Shown here one piece after another: positions 56,821-64,000 of a stretch of DNA of 64,000 nucleotides; positions within the stretch are counted from its first letter, which is position 1; each line of letters begins with the position of its first letter. The notes beneath the pieces were generated by a model that searched no databases, was not told where the DNA came from, and was given only the letters and a program-made list of their open reading frames with translations. A program made the translations under genes and the position numbers. Source of the DNA: Petralouisia muris (GTDB taxonomy: Bacteria; Bacillota; Clostridia; Lachnospirales; Lachnospiraceae); assembly GCF_004793545.1 (NCBI RefSeq), contig NZ_SRYA01000002.1:1-64000 (forward strand), in the 5' to 3' direction.

Positions 56821-58583
56821 ATGTAACAGGTAAAATATATGGGATTAATGGGCCGATTATCACCATTTTAGGCAATCTGGGGTTTAAAATGTCTGAGATG
56901 GTCTATGTGGGAGAGCACCGTCTGGTGGGGGAAGTCATTGGGTTAACCAAAGAGCAGACAACCATCCAGGTATTTGAGGAAACCACAGGGCTGAGGCCCG
57001 GAGAGTTGGTGGAGGGCGCCGGACGGGCCCTTTGCGTGACGCTGGCGCCGGGTATCATTACCAATATTTTTGATGGAATTGAGCGCCCCCTGCAGTTGAT
57101 CGGACAGCAGTCAGGCGCCTACATTCCCCGGGGCGTCAATGTGGATTTGCTGGATCGGGAAAAGAAATGGGATACAAAGATCACTGTGAAGAAAGGAGAT
57201 ATCCTGACTGCCGGAATGATTATTGCGGAAGTGCCGGAAACGCCTGCCATTGTTCACAAGGTGATGGTGCCGCCGGGGATGGAAGGCACGGTAATAAGCG
57301 TCTCTGAGGACGGCTCCTACACCATTGAAGAGACTCTGGCGGTGATCCGTAACCGGGCCGGGGAGGAGCAAAAGCTTACCATGACCCAGAAATGGCCCAT
57401 CCGTGTGCCAAGGCCCATTCAGAGGCGTTATCCGGCTGATCGTCTGCTGGTGACCGGCCAGCGGATTTTGGATACCCTCTTTCCCATTGCAAAAGGCGGA
57501 ACTGCCGCAATTCCGGGAGGTTTCGGAACAGGAAAGACCATGACCCAGCATCAGCTTGCCAAGTGGTCGGATGCAGATATTATCATTTATATCGGATGCG
57601 GCGAGCGTGGAAATGAGATGACGAATGTGCTGGAAGAATTTTCCAGGCTGGTAGATCCCAAAACAGGAAATCTTCTGATGGATCGGACTACGTTGATTGC
57701 AAATACCTCCAATATGCCGGTGGCGGCGCGTGAGGCAAGCATTTATACCGGCCTAACTCTGGCAGAATATTACAGGGATATGGGCTATCACGTGGCGATT
57801 ATGGCAGATTCCACTTCCCGCTGGGCGGAAGCGCTGCGGGAGCTTTCGGGACGTCTGGAGGAAATGCCGGCGGAGGAAGGATTTCCGGCTTATCTGGCCA
57901 GCCGTCTCTCTGCCTTTTATGAACGGGCCGGGTATGTGGAGAACTTAAATGGCACAGACGGAAGCGTTACGATTATTGGGGCGGTTTCCCCCCAGGGCGG
58001 TGATTTTTCTGAACCGGTAACCCAGAATACCAAGCGTTTTGTCCGCTGTTTTTTGGCGCTGGATAAATCACTGGCTTATGCAAGGCATTATCCTGCCATC
58101 AACTGGCTTACCAGCTATACAGAATATCTGAATGATTTGGAAGGATGGTATGGGGCCAATGCAGGGGCGGATTTTATTCCCTGCAGGAATGAACTTCTGA
58201 ATATTCTTACCACAGAGAGTCGCTTGAATGAGATTGTCAAGTTAATCGGAAGCGATGTGCTGCCGGACGACCAGAAGCTGATTCTGGAAATTGCAAGAGT
58301 GATTCGGCTGGGCTTTCTGCAGCAGAATGCATTTCATGAGGAAGATACCTTTGTGCCTCTGGAAAAACAGCTTCGGATGATGAAGGTAATCCTGTATCTT
58401 TATGATAAATGCAAAGAGTTAATCGAGATGGGAATGCCTATGGCGCTGCTGCGGGAAAACCGTATTTTTGAGAAAATAATTGCCATTAAATATGATGTGG
58501 CCAATAAAGATTTGTATAAATTTGATGAATACCGGCAGATGATCGATGAATTTTACCGGAGTCTGCTGGAAACCAATGCATAG
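56817..58583 (+). CDS. atpA: V-type ATPase catalytic subunit A
   Basis: 588 residues. Walker A is [18 protein letters not shown] (about 232-249). The inserted non-homologous region of A subunits is present ([20 protein letters not shown] area, near 130-150). The catalytic Glu-containing GCGERGNEM and the Walker B region [14 protein letters not shown] are intact. It hydrolyses or makes ATP at the catalytic sites. It follows subunit E with a 4-nt overlap. Confidence 0.97.
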   Translation: MNVTGKIYGINGPIITILGNLGFKMSEMVYVGEHRLVGEVIGLTKEQTTIQVFEETTGLRPGELVEGAGRALCVTLAPGIITNIFDGIERPLQLIGQQSGAYIPRGVNVDLLDREKKWDTKITVKKGDILTAGMIIAEVPETPAIVHKVMVPPGMEGTVISVSEDGSYTIEETLAVIRNRAGEEQKLTMTQKWPIRVPRPIQRRYPADRLLVTGQRILDTLFPIAKGGTAAIPGGFGTGKTMTQHQLAKWSDADIIIYIGCGERGNEMTNVLEEFSRLVDPKTGNLLMDRTTLIANTSNMPVAAREASIYTGLTLAEYYRDMGYHVAIMADSTSRWAEALRELSGRLEEMPAEEGFPAYLASRLSAFYERAGYVENLNGTDGSVTIIGAVSPQGGDFSEPVTQNTKRFVRCFLALDKSLAYARHYPAINWLTSYTEYLNDLEGWYGANAGADFIPCRNELLNILTTESRLNEIVKLIGSDVLPDDQKLILEIARVIRLGFLQQNAFHEEDTFVPLEKQLRMMKVILYLYDKCKELIEMGMPMALLRENRIFEKIIAIKYDVANKDLYKFDEYRQMIDEFYRSLLETNA

Positions 58584-58593
58584 GAGGGTGGAT

Positions 58594-59961
58594 ATGTCAA
58601 TTGAATATTTAGGATTAAGCGAAATCAATGGCCCCCTGATTGCATTGGAGGGCGTGAAGCATGCCTTTTTTGAAGAAATGGTGGAATTCGTGGTAGAGGG
58701 CGGCAAGCGCAAAAAAGGGAAAATTGTTGCCCTGGATGAAGATAAGGCAGTGATTCAGGTCTTTGACACTACCGATGAAATGTCTTTGAAGAACACCCAT
58801 ACCAGGTTAAGCGGCCATCCCATGGAAATTGGCCTGTCACCAGAGATTCTGGGAAGAACCTTTAACGGGTTGGGAGAGCCTATCGACGGACTGGGAAGAA
58901 TCAATCCGGAGGTGACTCTGGATGTGAACGGACTGCCTTTAAATCCCTGTGTCAGAGAATATCCCAGGAACTATATCCAGACAGGAATCTCTGCCATTGA
59001 CGCATTGACGACGTTGATTCGGGGACAGAAGCTTCCGATTTTTTCCGGAAACGGACTGCCCCACGATCAGCTTGCCGCCCAGATTGTAGAACAGGCGTCT
59101 CTGGGAGAAGGCTCCAAGGAAGAATTTGGCATTGTGTTTGCCGCTATGGGAGTGAAATATGATGTGGCAGAATTTTTCCGACGGAGGTTTGAGGAAAGCG
59201 GCGTAAGTTCCCATGTAACCATGTTTCTGAACCTGTCTAATGACCCGGTGGCGGAGCGTTTGATTACGCCTAAGGTAGCGCTGACTGCAGCAGAATATCT
59301 GGCGTTTGAGAAAAACATGCATATTCTGGTAATCCTTACGGACATGACTTCATTTGCAGAGGCTATGAGGGAGGTGTCTTCTTCCAAAGGAGAAATTCCC
59401 AGCCGGAAGGGGTATCCCGGATATCTCTACAGTGAGCTGGCAACCTTGTATGAGCGCGCCGGAATTGTGCAGGGGAGAAGCGGTAGCGTAACTCAGATTC
59501 CGATTCTCACCATGCCCAATGATGATATTACCCATCCCATTCCTGACCTGACCGGATATATTACGGAAGGACAGATTGTACTGGAGCGTTCTCTGCATCA
59601 GAAGAATGTCTATCCTCCCATCAATGTGCTGCCTTCTCTGTCCCGTCTGATGAAGGACGGCATTGGGGCGGAATATACCAGGGAGGATCATCAGGATGTA
59701 GCCAACCAGCTCTTTTCTTCCTATGCTCGTGTGGGGGAGGCGAGAGATCTGGCAAGCGTTATCGGTGAAGATGAATTGTCGGAAACAGATAAGAAATATC
59801 TGGAATTCGGCATAGGATTTGAACAGGAGTTTGTGTCTCAGGGAGCCAGTGAGAACCGTACCATTGAAGAAACATTGGACATTGGCTGGAAGCTTCTGCA
59901 TATCCTGCCCAAAGAGGAATTAGACCGGATTGATACAAAAATATTAGAAAAACACTGGTGA
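58594..59961 (+). CDS. atpB: V-type ATPase regulatory subunit B
   Basis: 455 residues from the ATG at 58594, where AGGAGG lies 7 nt upstream; the frame open from 58546 overlaps subunit A. The protein starts [18 protein letters not shown]. The degenerate P-loop is replaced by [15 protein letters not shown], as in non-catalytic B subunits. The [22 protein letters not shown] box and the arginine-rich [21 protein letters not shown] segment are in place. Confidence 0.97.
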   Translation: MSIEYLGLSEINGPLIALEGVKHAFFEEMVEFVVEGGKRKKGKIVALDEDKAVIQVFDTTDEMSLKNTHTRLSGHPMEIGLSPEILGRTFNGLGEPIDGLGRINPEVTLDVNGLPLNPCVREYPRNYIQTGISAIDALTTLIRGQKLPIFSGNGLPHDQLAAQIVEQASLGEGSKEEFGIVFAAMGVKYDVAEFFRRRFEESGVSSHVTMFLNLSNDPVAERLITPKVALTAAEYLAFEKNMHILVILTDMTSFAEAMREVSSSKGEIPSRKGYPGYLYSELATLYERAGIVQGRSGSVTQIPILTMPNDDITHPIPDLTGYITEGQIVLERSLHQKNVYPPINVLPSLSRLMKDGIGAEYTREDHQDVANQLFSSYARVGEARDLASVIGEDELSETDKKYLEFGIGFEQEFVSQGASENRTIEETLDIGWKLLHILPKEELDRIDTKILEKHW

Positions 59962-59970
59962 GGTGACTAG

Positions 59971-60588
59971 ATGGATCCGAATACATTTCCAACAAAAGGC
60001 AATTTAATGCTTGCGAAAAATTCCCTGGCGCTGTCCAGGCAGGGCTATGAATTGATGGATAAGAAGCGGAATATCCTAATTCGGGAACTGATGGATCTGA
60101 TAGAGCAGGCAACGGATATTCAAAAAGAGATTGACGTGACCTTTACCAGCGCTTATCAGGCATTGCAGAAAGCCAATATCCAGATGGGGATTCATGAGGT
60201 GGAGGCGTTAAGCCTCAGCGTGCCGGTGGAAAATTCCATTTCCATTAAGCGCAGAAGCGTGATGGGAACGGAAATTCCCAAGGTGGAATATGAGGAAAGC
60301 AAGCTGCAGCCTTCTTATCCTTTTTATGGGACGAAAATGTCCCTGGACGAAGCTTGTGAGAAATTTCAGAAAGTAAAGGAATTAACCATACGGCTGGCTC
60401 AGGTGGAAACCTCTGCCTACCGTCTTGCCTATAATATCAAGAAAACTCAGAAACGGGCCAATGCGCTGCAGAATATCACAATTCCCAAATATGAGACGCT
60501 GACCAAGAGCATACAGAGTGCCCTGGAGGAAAAAGAAAGAGAAGAATTTACCAGATTGAAAGTCATTAAGCGGATGAAGAGCCGTTAA
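59971..60588 (+). CDS. atpD: V-type ATPase subunit D (central rotor)
   Basis: 205 residues forming a long antiparallel coiled coil. Typical starting segment: FPTKGNLMLAKNSLALSRQGYELMDKKRNIL (split at SLALSR), then VETSAYRLAYNIKKTQKRANAL and the C-terminal helix with TIPKYETLTKSIQSALEEKEREEF, cut by no gap. It is the last gene of the ATPase operon, 9 nt after subunit B. Confidence 0.95.
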   Translation: MDPNTFPTKGNLMLAKNSLALSRQGYELMDKKRNILIRELMDLIEQATDIQKEIDVTFTSAYQALQKANIQMGIHEVEALSLSVPVENSISIKRRSVMGTEIPKVEYEESKLQPSYPFYGTKMSLDEACEKFQKVKELTIRLAQVETSAYRLAYNIKKTQKRANALQNITIPKYETLTKSIQSALEEKEREEFTRLKVIKRMKSR

Positions 60589-60643
60589 TAGGAAGAAGCA
60601 CTGGGAATGAAGGAGATTTACTGGAAGAGGTTATGAAAGCGGT

Positions 60644-61612
60644 ATGGAAAAAGCAGAAGGAATGGAAGCATACAGGCAGCAGATGCCTGCATTTGAAGTA
60701 ATCAATGAAGTGAAGAAAGCGATTATCGGAAAAGACGACTGTATTGTGAAGGCTGTGGCGGCAATTCTGGCAAGAGGGCATATCCTTTTAAACGACATTC
60801 CGGGAGTGGGCAAAACCACCCTCGCTATGGCCTTGTCCAAGTCTATGTCCCTGCAGCAGAATAGAGTGCAGTTTACCCCGGACGTGCTGCCCTCAGATTT
60901 GACAGGATTTTCCATTTATCAGAAGGAATCCGGAGCCTTTGTCTATCAGCCGGGAAGCGTAATGTGCAATCTGCTGCTGGCGGATGAGATCAACAGAACT
61001 TCTCCCAAGACCCAGTCGGCTCTTTTGGAGGTAATGGAGGAGCAAAAGGTAACAGTGGACGGTATCAGCCGGCAGGTTCCCTCTCCGTTTATTGTGATTG
61101 CCACCCAGAATCCGGTGGGAAGCGCCGGCACCTGGATGCTGCCGGAGGCTCAGCTTGACCGTTTTATGGTCTGTCTCCGGCTGGGATACCCCAGGATAGA
61201 GGATGAAATTGATATTTTAAAAGGAAAGCAGATCCGGGAAGAGGTAGAGGCAGTGATTTCCAGAGAGGAACTGCTGGAAATGCAGGAGATGACAGAGCAG
61301 GTGTTTGTCCAGGATGAAATCTATCAATATATTGGAACTCTGGTAACCTCCACCAGAAATCATCCTATGGTGGAGCTGGGAATCAGCCCCAGGGGTTCTA
61401 TTAATATTTTGCAGATGGGCAAGGCCCTCGCTTTTTTGCGGCAGAGGGAGTATGTGATTCCAGAGGATGTCAGGGATGTGTTTCTTTCTGTCTGCGCACA
61501 TCGGATGGTATTGAATGCCAAGGCAAGAGTGGCCCATATGGATGCAGAGCAGATTCTGCAGGAAATGTTAAGGGCCATGCCGATGCCGAAAGCCGTAAAG
61601 GGACGAAAATGA
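60644..61612 (+). CDS. MoxR-type AAA+ ATPase
   Basis: 322 residues. Walker A is DIPGVGKTTLAMAL (about 50-63), Walker B is LLADEINRTSPKTQSALLE (about 108-126), sensor 1 is IATQNP. The start at 60644 has only a weak site (GAGG 14 nt upstream). MoxR proteins act as chaperones that load metals or activate partner complexes with von Willebrand-type or DUF58 proteins. The next gene, overlapping by 4 nt, is the DUF58 partner. It follows the V-ATPase genes by 55 nt and could read from the same promoter. Confidence 0.92.
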   Translation: MEKAEGMEAYRQQMPAFEVINEVKKAIIGKDDCIVKAVAAILARGHILLNDIPGVGKTTLAMALSKSMSLQQNRVQFTPDVLPSDLTGFSIYQKESGAFVYQPGSVMCNLLLADEINRTSPKTQSALLEVMEEQKVTVDGISRQVPSPFIVIATQNPVGSAGTWMLPEAQLDRFMVCLRLGYPRIEDEIDILKGKQIREEVEAVISREELLEMQEMTEQVFVQDEIYQYIGTLVTSTRNHPMVELGISPRGSINILQMGKALAFLRQREYVIPEDVRDVFLSVCAHRMVLNAKARVAHMDAEQILQEMLRAMPMPKAVKGRK

Positions 61613-62694
61613 GAAAAATACTTTTGTATGCGCTTGCAGCGGCAGGCGCAGGTTATGCGGCAATAATTTATAACAGTAAAGGGTTTCTGATGTTGTTTGG
61701 GGCTGCGGTATTACTGCTGCCTTTTTTGCTATGCATGTTGTGGTACAGCAGAAAACATATGGATTGTGAGCTATTGTTTTCCTCTTATCCGGAGGAAGAT
61801 GGCAGGTATCGAGTGAGACTTTTCGTAAATAATAACAGTCCCTTTTATCTGGCGGAAGTCCGTGCAAAGGTAGTGCTGAAACGTCTGGAAAATAAGGAAA
61901 AGTATACCGTAAAGATTGCGGGCAGAGTTGGCGCCGGGAAAAAAGTGAAGCTGGAGGGAAACGCAGGAAGTCTGGAATTCGGGGCGTGGCAGGCAGAATG
62001 CCGTTATTTGGCCTGTTATGACTGTCTGGGGCTGTTTGCCTGGAAAAAGAAAGTGAAGCAGAAAAAACAGGTGATGATTTTTCCGGCATGTTATGAGACC
62101 AATGTTAAGGCAGGCATTCGTACCAGGTTGTTTCTGGCGGATGGAGAAGTTTACCATCCACAGAGCAAAGGGGATGATCCGGCGGAGGTTTTGAAACTGC
62201 GGGGCTATCAGAAGGGGGATCGGCTGAATAGGGTTCATTGGAAGCTGTCGGCCAGAAATGAGGAATTAATCGTGGCTGAGATGAGTATGCCTATCGGCTG
62301 CAATGTGGCATTGTTTTTAGACGCCTGTACGAATACGATAAACCGGGAAATGCGCAGAGCTTACTGGGAGGTATTGAACACTGTCTCTCAGGAATTGCTG
62401 ATACAGGAGTGCTTTCATTATCTGGTGTGGTACAATGAAGGGGAACAGAGACTGCAGCGTAAAGCGGTTCGGGAGTTTCAGGATTTGACGGATTTCTGGA
62501 GTGGGATTTTAAGATACCGGATGGGGCGGTGTGCTTTTCAGAAGGAATACGGACAGGAATTTCGGGGAGAAAGCTACGTTACCGGGATTTTGTGGAATCA
62601 GGAACTGGAACTGTATTGTAATGGGGAGTTTCTGGTGAAAGCGGAACCTGGGCGGGTGAAGGAACAGTTGTTGGAGTTGGAATTGACAGTATGA
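61609..62694 (+). CDS. DUF58 protein, partner of the MoxR ATPase
   Basis: 361 residues. Two short membrane helices at the N-terminus (about 3-20 and 27-46) anchor it. The DUF58 core is marked by LKLRGYQKGDRLNRVHWKLSARNEELIV, cut here as LKLRGYQKGDRLNRVHWKLS, near residues 197-216. A von Willebrand-like fold follows (GCNVALFLDACTNT). A Cys-rich neighbour segment (CRYLACYDCLGLFAWK) lies earlier. The usual third gene of such operons, a transglutaminase, is missing. The R-M remnant begins 24 nt later. Confidence 0.88.
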   Translation: MRKILLYALAAAGAGYAAIIYNSKGFLMLFGAAVLLLPFLLCMLWYSRKHMDCELLFSSYPEEDGRYRVRLFVNNNSPFYLAEVRAKVVLKRLENKEKYTVKIAGRVGAGKKVKLEGNAGSLEFGAWQAECRYLACYDCLGLFAWKKKVKQKKQVMIFPACYETNVKAGIRTRLFLADGEVYHPQSKGDDPAEVLKLRGYQKGDRLNRVHWKLSARNEELIVAEMSMPIGCNVALFLDACTNTINREMRRAYWEVLNTVSQELLIQECFHYLVWYNEGEQRLQRKAVREFQDLTDFWSGILRYRMGRCAFQKEYGQEFRGESYVTGILWNQELELYCNGEFLVKAEPGRVKEQLLELELTV

Positions 62695-62718
62695 TTTTTC
62701 ATACAAGGAGGAATATTA

Positions 62719-63192
62719 TGAATCCAATGATCAAGTACAGAGGCGGCAAATCAAAAGAGATTTCTCATTTTATCAATCATATGCCGAAACAATATTCCAG
62801 GTACATAGAACCTTTTTTGGAGGAGGGGCTTTATATTTTTACCTTCAGCCAGAAAAGGTGATTATAAATGATGTTAATTTTTATGCTGTATTCTTTTTAT
62901 AAAGAAATGCAGGAAAAATATCCTGATGCCAGAATTCAATTAGATAGGCTACAGAAAATATATGAAGAAAATCAGGCAGCATATTTTTATTTTCTTAGAT
63001 CCACCGTATGATTGTATTTTCAGTGATTATGGAAATGACAATTATAGAGATGGATTTGGGGAAGATGAACATAAAAGACTGGCCAGTGATTTTAAAAATT
63101 TGTCAGCAAAGGCATTGTTGGTTATTGGGAAAACGCTGTTAACGCAAGAATTATATGGTAAGTACATTGTAGAAGAATATGATAAGCGGTGA
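62719..63192 (+). pseudogene. decayed Dam-type (D12-class) DNA adenine methylase
   Basis: A good GGAGG and ATG open a frame that begins NPMIKYRGGKSKEISHF, as in Dam-class methylases (GGK motif). A lost T in the run at about 62817-62822 shifts the frame at the YIEPFFGGG motif; GGG-ALYFY-type codons continue in another frame. Another shift is needed near 62880. A large internal deletion then joins NQAAY to FLDPPYDCIF at about 62990-63015, which holds the catalytic DPPY. The remaining part (GFGEDEHKRLASDF) matches the D12 C-terminal region. It cannot make an active enzyme. Confidence 0.8.
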
Positions 63193-63196
63193 ATAT

Positions 63197-64000
63197 ATGC
63201 GCAAAGAAGTAGAAAAAATCTTTCAGGAACAATTGATTCAGGAAAAACTCAGACAAGGGAATCGAAAGATAATTCATTGGATAAATTTGTAAGAACCAAA
63301 GTAAGTAATTTACGTGATTATACAGATGCATGTTACAGATATTTGCGTGCAACAGGCATGGTTGAAATATCCCAAAGAGGGAATTCGCTGTCAATTATGT
63401 ATGAGAAAAAACAAGAGGTAGAATTCTTTTTAGATCATGTTGATAGAAAACCAATTTTTGTAGATGATGAGGCAAAGTATAAGGATTATCTATTTAATGC
63501 GTCGCTGTCAATATTGTATTCTGATGATCGGGAACGGTTGTTGACGCAAGTTTCTGAATTTATGGAAACGTCGCTTGATTTCACTCAAATTATGACATAA
63601 CAGTTGAAAGATAAATTAGAGGAAGTGATTCAAAATAGAAAAACAGCAATTATTGAGCAGCAGGTGAGGGATTTAAAAGAATATAAAGAGTATAGTGATA
63701 TAATGGAAGTTTTTAATGATATTAAGGATAATACGTTATATGATGCGCCGTTGATGCTGGAATGGAACACATGGCGGGCGATGACGATGCTTGATGGCGG
63801 TGAGATAAAAGCAAATTATGGTGGACAGTCTGTAATAGTGCCTGTGGAATTAGATGTATTTATTAATATGGTTGAACAGTCATATAGGGCAGGATATGTT
63901 CCAGATGCAGAACAGATAAAAGGGATTTTTAAGTATTCAATAGAACAGGCAAAGTTAGCGCAGGATGAAAATGAATGGTATGCAAAAGTGAAGAATAAAA
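63197..64000 (+). pseudogene. decayed AlwI-type restriction endonuclease, runs off the window
   Basis: The frame from 63277 (DKFVRTKVSNLRDYTDACYR, RYLRATGMVE) matches the middle domain of AlwI-family type II endonucleases. A TAA at 63598-63600 interrupts it; the same frame continues through VFNDIKDNTLYDAPLMLEWN and TWRAMTMLDGGEIKAN. It then jumps straight to YGGQSVIVPVELDVFINM, so the catalytic core (DxExK region) is gone. The sequence ends at 64000 near the C-terminus. The methylase remnant just upstream is its natural partner. A short frame at 63197-63292 ends in a frameshift. Confidence 0.78.

Overview
The window looks like a chromosome segment of a Lachnospiraceae-type anaerobic Clostridia (Firmicutes). 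The reasons are strong AGGAGG-type ribosome sites, a T-box in front of pheST, scpA/scpB, paired COG0523 GTPases, a chorion-like Gly/Cys-rich small protein, an operon-encoded V-type ATPase and the overall protein flavour. No rRNA, tRNA or CRISPR array was found. The species cannot be fixed from the sequence alone.

Layout. (1) 1-10,490: right end of an integrated prophage. It holds a very long tail tape-measure gene whose 5' part is interrupted by a group I intron and a small antisense gene, two small late genes, a terminator, a mini-ORF and a large serine recombinase. The recombinase ends next to the junction with a host D-Ala-D-Ala carboxypeptidase gene (dacF-like), which the insertion cut. 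(2) 10.5-20.7 kb: metallophosphoesterase, scpA-scpB (chromosome condensation), a LUD-domain protein, an ABC exporter, a DUF2156 protein, two COG0523 metal-chaperone GTPases (one with a long His/Cys tract, one fused to a DUF1980-type domain), a GntR/FadR regulator and a signal peptidase I. (3) 20.7-28.2 kb: hybrid sensor kinase, ilvD, endonuclease IV, an M15 peptidase and a MATE exporter. (4) 28.5-33.6 kb: T-box, pheS, pheT, queA. (5) 33.6-40 kb: a secreted CHHC-repeat protein, glycerol dehydrogenase, an ibrA/ibrB-like pair, aroA and tyrA. (6) 40-51 kb: EF-G-like GTPase, two chemotaxis receptors, Cu/Zn superoxide dismutase, leuS, and small conserved genes flanked by two copies of an inverted-repeat element. 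(7) 51.2-60.6 kb: a response-regulator-like gene with Glu in place of the phosphoacceptor Asp, followed by a full V-type ATPase operon (G/H, C, I, K, F, E, A, B, D). (8) 60.6-64 kb: MoxR-DUF58 pair, then a decayed restriction-modification locus (frameshifted Dam-type methylase and an AlwI-type endonuclease lacking its core) running off the window.

How the genes work together. Aromatic amino-acid supply (aroA, tyrA), branched-chain synthesis (ilvD) and the charging enzymes pheST and leuS are ordinary housekeeping. The accessory signals are at the two ends (prophage, R-M remnant) and in isolated insertions between housekeeping genes (ibrAB, CHHC-repeat protein, COG0523 pair). The best candidates for undescribed biology are the intron with its antisense gene inside the tape-measure gene, the secreted CHHC-repeat protein, the COG0523-DUF1980 fusion beside a His-rich COG0523 protein, the ibrAB pair, and the pseudo-receiver at the head of the V-ATPase operon.
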